This document shows positions 25,743 to 35,280 of a DNA stretch of 64,000 nt, piece by piece; within the stretch, counting starts at the first letter, position 1; the number at the start of each line of letters is the position of its first letter. Source of the stretch: Shewanella piezotolerans WP3 (GTDB taxonomy: Bacteria; Pseudomonadota; Gammaproteobacteria; Enterobacterales; Shewanellaceae); assembly GCF_000014885.1 (NCBI RefSeq), contig NC_011566.1, positions 2,957,501 through 3,021,500 on the forward strand, given 5' to 3'. Below the pieces are notes generated by a model. It was not told where the DNA came from and ran no database searches. It saw only the letters and a list, made by a program, of their open reading frames with translations. Both the position numbers and the translations under genes were made by a program.

Positions 25743-26660
25743 TTAGCGTTCCATTAATTGAGTATATTCCAGCACAATGCTTTCAAATAAGCCCAGTACA
25801 TTAATTGTTGGCATTACTGAAAGCCGTGTTTCTTGCTGCATGATTTTAGCGGAAAATGTGACAATCGCTGAGCGTTTTAACGGCTCAATAGTGCTGTCTG
25901 TAACCAATTTTCTATGCAGTACGAGATATAAAACTTTAATAGCGTCAGAAACTTGCTTTTCATTTACATTTTGTAAACTAGCACAGAGCTGCTTTGACGA
26001 CAAACTTTCAATCCAACCTTTTCTAAACGCTAAAAGGCTTTGGTAGCGGCCTGTTTCAATCGCCGACACAATGGCTAGCGGTCCACCAACGACTGGTAAG
26101 CTCCAACTATAATCAGCAGATGTTTTTAATTCATCGTTGAGCCAAGCCTTTACTTCAATTCGTGTTGGATGTTTCACCTGCACTCGCTGACAACGACTAC
26201 TTATCGTCGCCATCAATCGACTTGGCGAGTTAGCTTGCAACAGCAATATCGTTTCTTTACCTGGCTCTTCAAGTGTTTTAAGTAACGCATTCGCTGAAGC
26301 CTGATTGAGTCGCTCACAATTTAATATCACAGCTACACGTCGACCGCTCTGCTGAGCAGTCGTGGTTAGTTTCTGGCATAAGCCCCTAATCTGGTCGACT
26401 TTTATCTGCGCGCCATCAGCCTCTATTTGATAAAAGTCTGGATGACTATTAGCCTCTACTAGCTGACACGCTTTACAAAAACCACAGGCACCTGTTTGCC
26501 CAAGCTGGCTACATAGTGCCGCTTTTGCCAGATCCAGAGCGAGGATTTCACCGCCATAACCAGCATCTAAGCCGATAAGATAAGCATGTGCAGCTTGTTG
26601 TCGCTTTAACTGTGCATTAAATGTATCACTCGCACTTTGCAACCAAGGTAACTGTTGCAT
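25743..26660 (-). CDS. holB: DNA polymerase III delta' subunit
   Basis: Clamp-loader subunit of the replicative polymerase. I start at the ATG of MQQLPWLQSA (305 residues), two bases after the tmk stop; the upstream frame extension lies inside tmk. The four zinc-binding cysteines fall at 50, 59, 62 and 65, the same numbers as in E. coli delta'. The usual P-loop is degenerate (GLDAGYGGE), as expected, since delta' does not hydrolyse ATP. The arginine-finger motif SRC appears in ATISSRCQRVQ, and NALLKTLEEPGKETILLL is the delta' signature. Its neighbours tmk and mltG match E. coli. Confidence 0.95.
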   Translation of the reverse strand: MQQLPWLQSASDTFNAQLKRQQAAHAYLIGLDAGYGGEILALDLAKAALCSQLGQTGACGFCKACQLVEANSHPDFYQIEADGAQIKVDQIRGLCQKLTTTAQQSGRRVAVILNCERLNQASANALLKTLEEPGKETILLLQANSPSRLMATISSRCQRVQVKHPTRIEVKAWLNDELKTSADYSWSLPVVGGPLAIVSAIETGRYQSLLAFRKGWIESLSSKQLCASLQNVNEKQVSDAIKVLYLVLHRKLVTDSTIEPLKRSAIVTFSAKIMQQETRLSVMPTINVLGLFESIVLEYTQLMER

Positions 26661-26661
26661 G

Positions 26662-27306
26662 CTACCAAGCCTGATCTTGTAAGACGGCGATAATATCTTT
26701 GTGCACAGCAGCCATACTTTGGCTTGCATCGATGATCATGATTGAATCATCATTATCTGCATATGACAAAAATGTCGCACGGGTGCGATTAAAAAATGCT
26801 AACTCTTGTTGCTCAATACGATCCAACGCTCCACGATTCGCCGCTCGCGCTAAGCCCAACTTTGGGTCAATGTCGAGGTAAAGTGTCAAATCAGGCTTGA
26901 AACCTTTTAGCGTCGCTTCACTAATTGACGAAACTAGCGGCATTAGCCCACGGCCGCCGCCTTGGTAAGCAAGTGACGATAAATTATGTCTATCACCTAA
27001 AACCCATTTACCTTCTGCAAGTGATGGTTTAATCACATTGGCGACTAACTGCGCTCTAGCTGCGTAGAAAATTAAACATTCAGCTTCATCACACAAGGGA
27101 TCTGATTCATTCGCAACCTTTACCAAGTCACGCATCTGCTCCGCAAGTGGTGTGCCACCGGGTTCACGGGTGCATACAGGCGCTTGACCTGTGTGCTTTT
27201 CAATAAAATCACGAACTAATGCTATGGCGCTCGATTTACCCGCCCCCTCTAAACCCTCTATAACAACGAATTTTGCTTTTCTAACCGTGGTTGATTCTAT
27301 AGTCAT
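26662..27306 (-). CDS. tmk: Thymidylate kinase
   Basis: Phosphorylates dTMP to dTDP for DNA synthesis. 214 residues, with the P-loop EGLEGAGKSS (17-26), the DR motif in GDRHNLSSLAYQGGGRGL and a LID region RAANRGALDRIEQQE. The N-terminus is about ten residues longer than in E. coli; a shorter start is not available because the next Met is far inside. The start overlaps the mltG stop by four bases (ATGA), and the stop is two bases before the holB ATG, so the three are translationally coupled. Confidence 0.95.
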   Translation of the reverse strand: MTIESTTVRKAKFVVIEGLEGAGKSSAIALVRDFIEKHTGQAPVCTREPGGTPLAEQMRDLVKVANESDPLCDEAECLIFYAARAQLVANVIKPSLAEGKWVLGDRHNLSSLAYQGGGRGLMPLVSSISEATLKGFKPDLTLYLDIDPKLGLARAANRGALDRIEQQELAFFNRTRATFLSYADNDDSIMIIDASQSMAAVHKDIIAVLQDQAW

Positions 27307-28313
27307 CGATTTCTCTGATATTTATTCACTGCTCGATTATGCTCTTGCAATGTTCTTGAAAATACATGGCTGCCATCATTGCGAGAGACAAAATAAAAAT
27401 AATCCACATCAGCTGGATTTGCTGCGGCCTGAATTGCTGCAAGACTCGGCGCAGCGATGGGCGTAGGTGGTAAGCCATTAATTCGGTATGTATTAAATGC
27501 TGTTTTTTCTCTTAGATCTTTGCGGGTAATATTGCCTTCATAGCGTTCACCCATGCCGTAAATAACAGTAGGATCTGTTTGTAAACGCATGCCTTTATTT
27601 AGTCGATTAATAAATACAGCAGAAATCCAAGGACGTTCGCTTGCTTTACCAGTCTCCTTTTCGATTATCGATGCAAGGATCAGTAGCTCATATGAGGATT
27701 TTAAAGGCAGGCCTTCTTGACGACTATTCCAAGCACTTTCCAATTCAACTTGCATTTTTCGATAACTTTCTTGCAATAATGTCAGGGCTGAATTATTTGC
27801 TCTGTAATGATAAGTGTCTGGAAAAAACTTACCTTCAACTAATCCTGAATTGTCGTCATTGTCGAGCAAAATTTGCGCGAACAGCCCTTCATTAAACTTA
27901 AGCTTGGGTTGTTCGAGTAATTGCTGTTGCCACTCTTTGACCGTTTGCCCTTCTAGTAAGGTGACTGCAAAAGATTTTTCTCGCCCTGAGACAATTTTTT
28001 CCAGTAAGCTAGTCACCGTATCCTCAGGCTCAGCATCATAAAGGCCAGATTTTATCTGTGCTAACTCAGGATTTAATCGTACTAACCATTTTAATTTCCA
28101 ACCATCATCTTCAATGAGGCTTTGCTGCCTAAGAAGCTGACTAAACTGGTTAAATGAGGTGCCCCTTTGGATCTCTAACTCCTGAGTTGCGTCTATCTCT
28201 AGCGGTGATTGGGCAAACTGAGTTAACGTTTGGTAGCCCCAGTATCCCCCAAGCGCAGCAATAGTAAGTAGCGTAAACCCCGTCGCTAAAAAACCAATTA
28301 AAAATTTCTTCAT
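27303..28313 (-). CDS. mltG: Endolytic murein transglycosylase MltG
   Basis: Membrane-anchored lytic transglycosylase that cleaves nascent glycan strands and so sets their length. The 336-residue protein has an N-terminal anchor (FLIGFLATGFTLLTIAALGG), a LysM-like region (about 45-110, RGTSFNQFSQLLRQQ) and the YceG catalytic domain. The catalytic glutamate is Glu218 in ILASIIEKETG, the same number as in E. coli. NGLPPTPIAAPSLAAIQAA near the C-terminus is a further family signature. It overlaps both neighbours by four bases: pabC upstream and tmk downstream. Confidence 0.96.
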   Translation of the reverse strand: MKKFLIGFLATGFTLLTIAALGGYWGYQTLTQFAQSPLEIDATQELEIQRGTSFNQFSQLLRQQSLIEDDGWKLKWLVRLNPELAQIKSGLYDAEPEDTVTSLLEKIVSGREKSFAVTLLEGQTVKEWQQQLLEQPKLKFNEGLFAQILLDNDDNSGLVEGKFFPDTYHYRANNSALTLLQESYRKMQVELESAWNSRQEGLPLKSSYELLILASIIEKETGKASERPWISAVFINRLNKGMRLQTDPTVIYGMGERYEGNITRKDLREKTAFNTYRINGLPPTPIAAPSLAAIQAAANPADVDYFYFVSRNDGSHVFSRTLQEHNRAVNKYQRNR

Positions 28314-29128
28314 AATGTCAGATTAAGTCGCTCTCTTAATAGGGATGTAAAAGGTGCTTTTTGCAAAATATGCTGGTCTATTAAATTGATATCAACAACG
28401 CCAAGTAAACTGTTGGTCATAAATGCATGTTTAACATTAGACAGATTACTCAGATTCATCTCAGTGATTGAAACCGTTAAGTTCATTTCCAGTAGTTGAT
28501 AGATGACCTGCTCTCTCATCATGCCAGCCACACCAGCATAAGCAAGTTTTGGAGTCTCTATGCCAACCTCGGTTTCAAAAAACAGATTTGCCATCGATGA
28601 TTCAATTATATTGCGCTTGCTATCGAGTACTAACCAGTCGTCATACCCATCAGCAAGTGGCACCGATTTGATCAGCACCTGCTCCAATCGATTACAATGT
28701 TTAATTCCAGCTAAACGAGGTTGCCTTGCCAATAAAACATCTGAAGATTGCAAGCTAAGCCCTTGGCTTTGCCAGCTTTGGTAAACATCAGGAAATGGAT
28801 GAACCGATACAACTTCATTAATAGATTGATTGCTATTGGGTGGCGTATATCCTCGCCCCCCAACACCACGAGATAACAACACTTTAAGGCACGACTGGGG
28901 ATTTTGTTGGGCACACTCTAACATTAATGCACGAAGGCTCTGGGACGGCTGCCAGTCAAAACCCAAGCGCTTTGCGCCTTGAGTTAATCGCAGAAAGTGA
29001 GATTCAACGAATTGAATCTCACTTTTGTTTACTCGCATAGTTGCAAATAGCCCATCACCATAGGCTAACCCCCTATCTAGAGGGTTAATCGTGGCATCAG
29101 GTTGTCCGTTAACCCAAATTGTCGACAT
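28310..29128 (-). CDS. pabC: Aminodeoxychorismate lyase
   Basis: PLP enzyme that converts 4-amino-4-deoxychorismate to p-aminobenzoate and pyruvate in folate synthesis. 272 residues of fold-type IV; the PLP lysine is Lys143 in AGIKHCNRLEQ, which aligns with Lys140 of E. coli. DRGLAYGDGLFATMRV near the N-terminus is typical. The ATG has AGGATAG upstream and opens the cluster; its end overlaps mltG by four bases. In E. coli pabC follows fabF, which is not present here. Confidence 0.94.
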   Translation of the reverse strand: MSTIWVNGQPDATINPLDRGLAYGDGLFATMRVNKSEIQFVESHFLRLTQGAKRLGFDWQPSQSLRALMLECAQQNPQSCLKVLLSRGVGGRGYTPPNSNQSINEVVSVHPFPDVYQSWQSQGLSLQSSDVLLARQPRLAGIKHCNRLEQVLIKSVPLADGYDDWLVLDSKRNIIESSMANLFFETEVGIETPKLAYAGVAGMMREQVIYQLLEMNLTVSITEMNLSNLSNVKHAFMTNSLLGVVDINLIDQHILQKAPFTSLLRERLNLTL

Positions 29129-29259
29129 TAGCTATCCTAACTAATTTTGCCTGCACGGCGACTGGTTGAATTTTTGATATGACACTATGCACCCTGAATA
29201 TAGAATCGTGTTCAACAGACTGCTCTACGACTGTTAAACGCATAGTGACCATCGTTAAC

Positions 29260-29898
29260 TTATTTTGCTAACAGGTGCTGTATACGCGCTTTAAGAATAT
29301 CAGTCGCGATACGGTTCTTACCACCACGCGGAACAATAATATCCGCATACTGTTTAGACGGTTCAATGAACTGTAAAAACATTGGACGCACAGTTTCAGT
29401 ATACTGAGACATAACAGATTCCATCGTTCTGCCACGTTCAGCCACATCGCGAGATAACCTTCGCATAAAGCAGATATCAAGAGGTGTATCCATAAACACA
29501 CTCGCATCCATTTGGTCGCGCAGAGCTGGATCGGTAAGCAACAAGATGCCCTCAAGAATAATCACTTTTTTTGGGGTCAAGTTTACTTTTTCATCAGTGC
29601 GGGTATGTTCTGTATAACTGTAAACAGGAATATCAACTGGATTACCGTCTTTAAGCGCTTGTAGATGTTGACACAAAAGCTCATGGTCCAATGCTTTTGG
29701 ATGATCGTAATTGGTTAGCACTCGCTCATCCATCGACAAGTGACCTTGGTCACGATAGTAGGCATCTTCGGCAATCACACCGATTTGGTCAGTGCCAAGA
29801 TCACGGCATAACTCTTCATAAATCGTTTTAGCAATAAGGCTTTTACCTGACGCAGACGCACCAGCAATGGCGATTACAACACATTGTTTTGAATTCAT
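29260..29898 (-). CDS. udk: Uridine kinase
   Basis: Salvage kinase that phosphorylates uridine and cytidine to UMP and CMP. 212 residues (213 in E. coli). The P-loop GASASGKS is at 13-20. Further family motifs are EDAYYRDQGHL, NYDHPKALDHELL, the effector region YTEHTRTDEK and RRLSRDVAERGRTMESV. It lies 12 bases after apbC and is probably cotranscribed with it. The 131 bases between udk and pabC hold no clear terminator. Confidence 0.96.
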   Translation of the reverse strand: MNSKQCVVIAIAGASASGKSLIAKTIYEELCRDLGTDQIGVIAEDAYYRDQGHLSMDERVLTNYDHPKALDHELLCQHLQALKDGNPVDIPVYSYTEHTRTDEKVNLTPKKVIILEGILLLTDPALRDQMDASVFMDTPLDICFMRRLSRDVAERGRTMESVMSQYTETVRPMFLQFIEPSKQYADIIVPRGGKNRIATDILKARIQHLLAK

Positions 29899-29909
29899 TT
29901 TTTAAAACC

Positions 29910-31025
29910 TTACTCGTCGTCAGATATGCTTATAGATACTTTAGATTGCGCTTGGCATAACGCAAGTTGTGCGCCCACTTTTCTAGCTATTTCACGATAA
30001 ACATTAGAAACTTGGCTTTCACTATCTGCAATAACAGTTGGTCTGCCCTTATCAACGTCTTCGCGGATATTCAATTGGAGCGGTAGCTGTCCCAATAAAG
30101 GAACATTGTAACGGGTTGCCATTTTTTCTCCGCCATCAGCACCGAATGGATGGTCTTTATGACCGCACTCAGGGCACAGGTGGAAACTCATGTTTTCAAC
30201 AATACCCAATACAGGAATATTAACTTTCTGGAACATGCTGACACCTTTTTTAGCATCAGCGAGCGCAATATCTTGTGGGGTTGTCACAATAACTGCGCCA
30301 CTAACAGGTACTTTTTGCGACAAGGTTAGTTGAATATCACCCGTCCCAGGTGGCATATCAATCACCATGTAATCAAGTTCTGGCCACTCGGTTTCAGTAA
30401 GCAACTGTACCAAAGCACCGGCAGCCATCGGGCCACGCCATACCGCGGCTTGGTCACCATCTAACATAAAGCCAATTGACTGTGCAGCAATACCATGTGC
30501 CTCAGCGGCTGTCATTATCTTGCCATCAGGTGAAACCGGTTTAAAATCTTCAACGCCTAACATCATCGGAATTGACGGACCGTAAATATCGGCGTCTAAA
30601 ATACCTACACGCGCACCTTCAGCAGCCAGTGCTAATGCAAGGTTTACCGCCGTGGTTGACTTACCCACGCCGCCTTTTCCTGAGGCAACTGCAATGATTT
30701 GCCTAATATTCGGCAGTGGCTCTACCGCACTAATCGCCGATACTGTCTCAGGTTGAAAATCAATTTCACATTCAACTTCATCAATTGCATCCAGTACTGC
30801 AAGTTCTTTGGTTACTGCCATAACAATGTCTTGATACTGCGTTTGACAAGGATATGAATAACACAAGCCCAATTGCAGGCGCTTGCCTTCAATCGCAAGC
30901 TTAGTCACCATGCCAGCGCTTAAAAAGCTTTTGTTTAAATATGGATCTTGGAACGCATCAAGAATGGCTAAAACAGGACTGAGAAGATCATCACTGAGAT
31001 GATAGTTTGGATGAGTTGAAGACAA
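29910..31025 (-). CDS. apbC: Iron-sulfur cluster carrier protein ApbC/Mrp
   Basis: Cytoplasmic P-loop ATPase that carries or assembles Fe-S clusters (Mrp/NBP35 family). 371 residues: an N-terminal MIP18/DUF59-like segment (to about 100), then the deviant Walker A ASGKGGVGKSTTAVN (near 112) and the cluster-binding CPECG motif (near 286). The ends GDIQLTLSQKVPVSGAVIVT and MPPGTG are typical. The start is TTG with AGGGGG eight bases upstream. It is divergent from metG, as in E. coli, where mrp and metG also lie back to back. Confidence 0.95.
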   Translation of the reverse strand: MSSTHPNYHLSDDLLSPVLAILDAFQDPYLNKSFLSAGMVTKLAIEGKRLQLGLCYSYPCQTQYQDIVMAVTKELAVLDAIDEVECEIDFQPETVSAISAVEPLPNIRQIIAVASGKGGVGKSTTAVNLALALAAEGARVGILDADIYGPSIPMMLGVEDFKPVSPDGKIMTAAEAHGIAAQSIGFMLDGDQAAVWRGPMAAGALVQLLTETEWPELDYMVIDMPPGTGDIQLTLSQKVPVSGAVIVTTPQDIALADAKKGVSMFQKVNIPVLGIVENMSFHLCPECGHKDHPFGADGGEKMATRYNVPLLGQLPLQLNIREDVDKGRPTVIADSESQVSNVYREIARKVGAQLALCQAQSKVSISISDDE

Positions 31026-31185
31026 AATGGAGACCCCCTAAATATGATTTGCGCAATTGTACCAGAAATTAAAACAAACATTAGTCTAGATTTACCACAG
31101 TTACGCTAGGATTTAATGAAACTATGCATTGGATCGGTTAGTATCTATTCCATTCTATTTAGGTTCCCAGCGATTTCGAGAAAAG

Positions 31186-33222
31186 ATGTCAAATTCACAA
31201 CGTAAAATCTTAGTCACTAGTGCACTTCCATATGCCAATGGTCCAATTCATTTAGGCCACATGCTGGAGTACATTCAAACCGATATTTGGTCACGCTTCC
31301 AAAAGTTACGTGGACACGAATGTCACTATATCTGCGCCGATGATGCTCATGGCACCCCTATTATGCTTAAAGCCCAGCAGATGGGCATTGCGCCAGAAGA
31401 GATGATTGCTCAAGTTCAGAAAGAGCATGAAAAAGATTTTGCTGATTTCAATATTCAATTTGACAATTTCCATAGCACTCACAGCGAAGAAAACCGCGAG
31501 CTCGCCAGTGAAATCTACGTCAAGTTACGTGATTCAGGTTATATTAAAACCAAAACTATTTCACAGTTGTTCGATCCTGAAAAATCGATGTTCCTACCAG
31601 ATCGTTTCGTTAAAGGCACTTGCCCAAAATGTAAGAGTGAAGATCAATACGGCGATAACTGCGACAACTGTGGTGCAACTTACAGTACTACAGACCTATT
31701 AAACCCATATTCTGCCGTTTCTGGGGCGACTCCAGTGATGAAAGATACCGAGCACTTCTTTTTCGACCTACCCGCTTTTGAAGGTATGTTAAAAGAGTGG
31801 ATCAACTCAGGTTCTTTACAACAGGAGATGGCCAATAAACTTAGCGAGTGGTTTGAACAAGGCTTACAACAGTGGGATATCTCTCGTGATGCCCCTTACT
31901 TTGGTTTCGAGATCCCGGATGCTCCAGGTAAGTTCTTCTATGTATGGCTAGATGCACCAATCGGTTACATGGGCTCATTTAAGAACCTATGTGATAAGCG
32001 CGATGACTTAAACTTCGATGATTTTTGGAGTAAGGACTCGACTGCTGAAGTGTATCACTTCATCGGTAAAGACATTGTTTACTTCCACAGCTTATTCTGG
32101 CCAGCAATGCTCGAAGGTGCCGGCCTTCGCAAACCAACCAGTGTTTATGCCCATGGTTACGTCACAGTGAACGGCGCTAAGATGTCAAAGTCTAAAGGCA
32201 CGTTTATCAAAGCCCGTACTTACCTTGATAACCTAGACCCAGAATATTTACGTTATTACTATGCGGCTAAACTAAGCAGTAGGATTGATGACCTAGATCT
32301 AAACCTAGAAGACTTTGCTCAGCGGGTTAACTCCGATCTAGTCGGTAAATTGGTTAACCTTGCTTCACGTACTGCTGGCTTCATCAGCAAGCGCTTTGAT
32401 GGCAAGTTGGCAAAAATCGCCGATAGCAGCTTAACTGACTGCTTCGTCGCCAAGCAGGAAACAATTGCGAACCTATACGAAACACGTGAGTACGGTAAAG
32501 CGATGCGTGAAATCATGGCTCTCGCCGATGTGGCTAACGCTTATGTTGCTGATGCAGCGCCTTGGCAGCTAATAAAAGACGAGGCTAAGCAAGAAGAAGC
32601 ACATCAAGTTTGTAGTAATGCGCTTAACTTGTTCCGTATCTTAGTGACTTATCTAAAACCGGTATTACCTAAACTAGCTGCAGATGTAGAGACTTTCCTT
32701 AAGATGGAACTGACTTGGGACAACATCAATGCCGATTTAGCAGGTCACGAAATTGCTAAATTTAAAGCGCTTATGCAACGAATTGAAATGAAGAGCATTG
32801 AGGCGATTATTGAAGCTTCGACTGAGAACCTTCAAGTGGCCGCAAAAGAAGCTCCAAAAGCTGAACAAACGGAACTCGAGAAAGAGCCGTTAGCCGACGA
32901 GATTAGCTTTGATGATTTTGCCAAAATCGATCTGCGAATAGCACTTATTGCTAAAGCAGAGCATATTGAGAAAGCCAACAAACTACTGCGTTTAGAGCTA
33001 GATTTAGGCGGCGAAACTAAGCAAGTTTTCGCAGGTATAAAGTCTGCTTATTCACCGGAAGACTTAATTGGCAAGCACACCGTTATGGTTGCAAACCTCG
33101 CGCCACGTAAGATGAAGTTTGGTGAATCAGAGGGAATGGTACTCGCTGCGGGCCCTGGTGGAAAAGATATTTGGATCTTAGAACCACATGCTGGCGCAAA
33201 ACCTGGCATGCGCGTGATGTAG
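31186..33222 (+). CDS. metG: Methionyl-tRNA synthetase
   Basis: Charges tRNA-Met. 678 residues from the ATG of MSNSQRKILV (E. coli 677); the frame extends 19 codons upstream but the GAGAA site and homology favour this start. HIGH motif is HLGH (22-25); zinc cysteines are at 146, 149, 159 and 162, one residue offset from E. coli; KMSKS is GAKMSKSKGTF (near 334). The C-terminal dimerising tRNA-binding domain (from about 575, FDDFAKIDLRIALIAKAEHI) is present, so this is the long, homodimeric form. It is followed by a strong terminator. Confidence 0.97.
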   Translation: MSNSQRKILVTSALPYANGPIHLGHMLEYIQTDIWSRFQKLRGHECHYICADDAHGTPIMLKAQQMGIAPEEMIAQVQKEHEKDFADFNIQFDNFHSTHSEENRELASEIYVKLRDSGYIKTKTISQLFDPEKSMFLPDRFVKGTCPKCKSEDQYGDNCDNCGATYSTTDLLNPYSAVSGATPVMKDTEHFFFDLPAFEGMLKEWINSGSLQQEMANKLSEWFEQGLQQWDISRDAPYFGFEIPDAPGKFFYVWLDAPIGYMGSFKNLCDKRDDLNFDDFWSKDSTAEVYHFIGKDIVYFHSLFWPAMLEGAGLRKPTSVYAHGYVTVNGAKMSKSKGTFIKARTYLDNLDPEYLRYYYAAKLSSRIDDLDLNLEDFAQRVNSDLVGKLVNLASRTAGFISKRFDGKLAKIADSSLTDCFVAKQETIANLYETREYGKAMREIMALADVANAYVADAAPWQLIKDEAKQEEAHQVCSNALNLFRILVTYLKPVLPKLAADVETFLKMELTWDNINADLAGHEIAKFKALMQRIEMKSIEAIIEASTENLQVAAKEAPKAEQTELEKEPLADEISFDDFAKIDLRIALIAKAEHIEKANKLLRLELDLGGETKQVFAGIKSAYSPEDLIGKHTVMVANLAPRKMKFGESEGMVLAAGPGGKDIWILEPHAGAKPGMRVM

Positions 33223-33239
33223 TTATCACACTCTCATTA

Positions 33240-33268
33240 AAAAGCCGCTCCAATAGAGCGGCTTTTTT
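33240..33268 (+). terminator. Terminator shared by metG and ybgI
   Basis: A stem AAAAGCCGCTC/GAGCGGCTTTT (33240-33250 with 33256-33266, loop caata) is flanked by A-runs on the left and T-runs on the right, so it should stop transcription from metG and also from the converging ybgI gene. Confidence 0.88.
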
Positions 33269-33289
33269 GTATCTTTTTATCAATAAGCA

Positions 33290-34042
33290 TTACACAGGAT
33301 TACTGATATCAACGAAGTGATGCGTTAAGCCAAATTTAGTGGCTAAATGCTTACCTAACGCCTGAATGCCATAAAGTTCTGTAGCATGGTGCCCAGCTCC
33401 ATAATACTGAACATTCTGCTCTACTGCGCAGTGATAGGTTCTCTCTGACGCCTCTCCACTAATGAACGCATCAATACCAAGCGATGCTGCCACATCAATA
33501 TAATCTTGAGCCCCCCCAGTACACCATGCAATCGTTTCCACCAAGCTTGACTCATCACCAAGATGTAAACATTCACGCGATAAAGTGTGTGATATTGCTT
33601 GTGTTAACTCTTTCGCTAAAACAGGAACACTCAGCTCACCGCGCCAGATTAACCCTTGCGCCTGTCCTTCAATGGCCCTAGCATTATCAATACCAAGCAC
33701 TTTACCTAACTGTGCATTATTGCCCACATCAGGATGTGCATCTAATGGCAAATGGTAACCATAAAGGTTAATATCATTAACCAACAGGGCTTTTATTCGC
33801 TTTTGCTTCATACCAACAATAACTTCAGCTTCGCTTTTCCAAAAAAAGCCATGGTGAACCAAAATAGCATCGGCATCTAACTTAATGGCTTCATCGATCA
33901 GTGCTTGGCAAGCGGTAACTCCTGTCACGATAGTACCGATCTCTTTTTTACCTTCAACTTGCAACCCATTTGGAGCGTAATCCTTAAAATTTGCTACTTG
34001 AAGATACTCCGCCAAATACTGGCTTAATTCTGTCCGCGTCAT
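33290..34042 (-). CDS. ybgI: Nif3-like dinuclear metal center protein
   Basis: 250-residue member of the Nif3/YbgI family, which forms toroidal hexamers with a di-metal site; proposed activities (GTP cyclohydrolase I-like) are not settled. Metal-site motifs are present: VHHGFFWKSE, YHLPLDAHPDVGNNAQL and AGHHATELYGIQAL. I start at the ATG of MTRTELSQYL, which has GGATGAG upstream and matches E. coli; an in-frame TTG four codons earlier has no ribosome site. It converges on metG. Confidence 0.92.
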   Translation of the reverse strand: MTRTELSQYLAEYLQVANFKDYAPNGLQVEGKKEIGTIVTGVTACQALIDEAIKLDADAILVHHGFFWKSEAEVIVGMKQKRIKALLVNDINLYGYHLPLDAHPDVGNNAQLGKVLGIDNARAIEGQAQGLIWRGELSVPVLAKELTQAISHTLSRECLHLGDESSLVETIAWCTGGAQDYIDVAASLGIDAFISGEASERTYHCAVEQNVQYYGAGHHATELYGIQALGKHLATKFGLTHHFVDISNPV

Positions 34043-34335
34043 CTGCTCATCCAAAAGTAAATCATTTCTTTGTATATATTGTCGCTTTTTCTATCCAAAC
34101 AAGCCAATACAAGTTCAAATCAACCACCATTAGACTACAAAAATTGGAAATGGCTTTAATAACACAATCAACCTCGCCCAAATAGAGCCTACTTTGACTC
34201 ACTTAATCGCTATGAAATGTCTAAATCATCATATAAATGAAGCCATTTGTGGTGAAAATTGGACTTTTTAGTGCATTAAACGATAAAATCACGCCAAACC
34301 TTCATGTAACACACAAAAACAAACAGGTTATTATT

Positions 34336-34677
34336 ATGTCAAAACTGACCAAAGAAGAGGTTATCAGCACACTTGAGGCTGCACTTGCGAAGCAAGAAGG
34401 CCAAGCTGTTAAAATTGAACAGAAAGGTAGCTGGTACAAAATCGATGGCGGTAAATCATTACGCTTCAGCGATTTAGAAGCGATGTTGGCTGAAATGGGT
34501 GGCGATAGTGCCCCTGTGGCAGCTAAAGCCGAGAAAAAAGTAGCTGCGAAACCTGCCGCTAAAAAAGCACCAGCTAAAAAGGCTGCGAAACCTGCGGCAA
34601 AGAGCGGTGGCAAAACACCAAAAGAACTTTGGCGTGAAAAATTAGCCGGTAAAGGTCAACTACCTCGCGGATTCTAA
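34336..34677 (+). CDS. Small basic protein with Lys/Ala/Pro-rich tail
   Basis: 113-residue protein that I do not recognise. It has three parts. Residues 1-60 are a compact acidic/mixed domain (SKLTKEEVISTLEAALAKQE, WYKIDGGKSLRFSDLEAML). Residues 65-90 are a histone-H1-like run of Ala, Lys and Pro (KPAAKKAPAKKAAKPAAKS). A conserved-looking C-terminal motif follows, GGKTPKELWREKLAGKGQ, ending PRGF. I start at the ATG of MSKLTK with AACAGG nine bases upstream; the frame is open for 33 codons before it. A perfect terminator 95 bases after the stop shows that it is a transcription unit. The tail suggests binding to nucleic acid or to a polyanion, as with AlgP- or H1-like tails; this is inference only. 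Confidence 0.8.
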   Translation: MSKLTKEEVISTLEAALAKQEGQAVKIEQKGSWYKIDGGKSLRFSDLEAMLAEMGGDSAPVAAKAEKKVAAKPAAKKAPAKKAAKPAAKSGGKTPKELWREKLAGKGQLPRGF

Positions 34678-34769
34678 GGTAATCGTTTAAGCAATTAGCA
34701 GTCTTCGTTTATTGCTTAGTTTGTATCAGCGCTCACCTAAGCTCTCATACAAGCATACATATCGAAACT

Positions 34770-34806
34770 AAAAACTCCGTTACGGTTAAAGTAACGGAGT
34801 TTTTCA
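34770..34806 (+). terminator. Terminator after the Lys/Ala-rich protein gene
   Basis: A perfect 14 bp stem (34770-34783 with 34791-34804) closes a 7-base loop and is followed by T-rich sequence. It is one of the strongest terminators in the window. Confidence 0.9.
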
Positions 34807-35002
34807 TTTTTAATAAGTATAAAGATTTGATCACTCAGCCGAAATTTAGCAGTTTTAAGGTAAAATCATTAATGACTCCACGGTAACGGCGCTTTCATTC
34901 TCTATCTAAGATTTTAGCAGTCGCTAAGTTCACACAATAAAAACAGCTTTAACGCTCAGGAAGAAAGCAGCTTCTGGTAGGTATAACCTTCTTCATTGTC
35001 TT

Positions 35003-35268
35003 ATACCAATTGCATTAAGTATTTGACCAGTTCAGAGCCCCTCAGTCTTTTCAATTCAAAGCGCATTGGTAAAGAAATGGTTGTTCCCTTTTAAGCCAAT
35101 GCAAAGCAGAAGTGGAAAGACTGAGGAACTCACGTAGTGCGGGTTTCAAAACGCTGTATGATTCGCTATGGGATTTGGATATAGAATAACTATTAGCTCA
35201 AATCCCACTACTTTCCTACAGCGTTTTGAATTCCCGCTGAATGGTCAAACTTTTAATGGAATTGGTAT
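35003..35268. mobile_element. MITE-like element, copy 1
   Basis: 266 bp element bounded by ATACCAATT and AATTGGTAT. The terminal inverted repeats extend imperfectly for about 32 bases (left ATACCAATTGCATTAAGTAT; right, inverted, ATACCAATTCCATTAAAAGT). It is flanked by TTA on both sides, consistent with a 3 bp target duplication. Nested inverted repeats fill the interior: CTCAGTCTTTTC with GGAAAGACTGAG; a 20-base arm starting GCGGG with a matching arm ending CCCGC; and a perfect central GGGATTTG/CAAATCCC. It has no credible coding frame, so it would need a transposase in trans. It appears better preserved than copy 2, since its central stem is intact. Confidence 0.8.
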
Positions 35269-35280
35269 TAATAGATGCTT

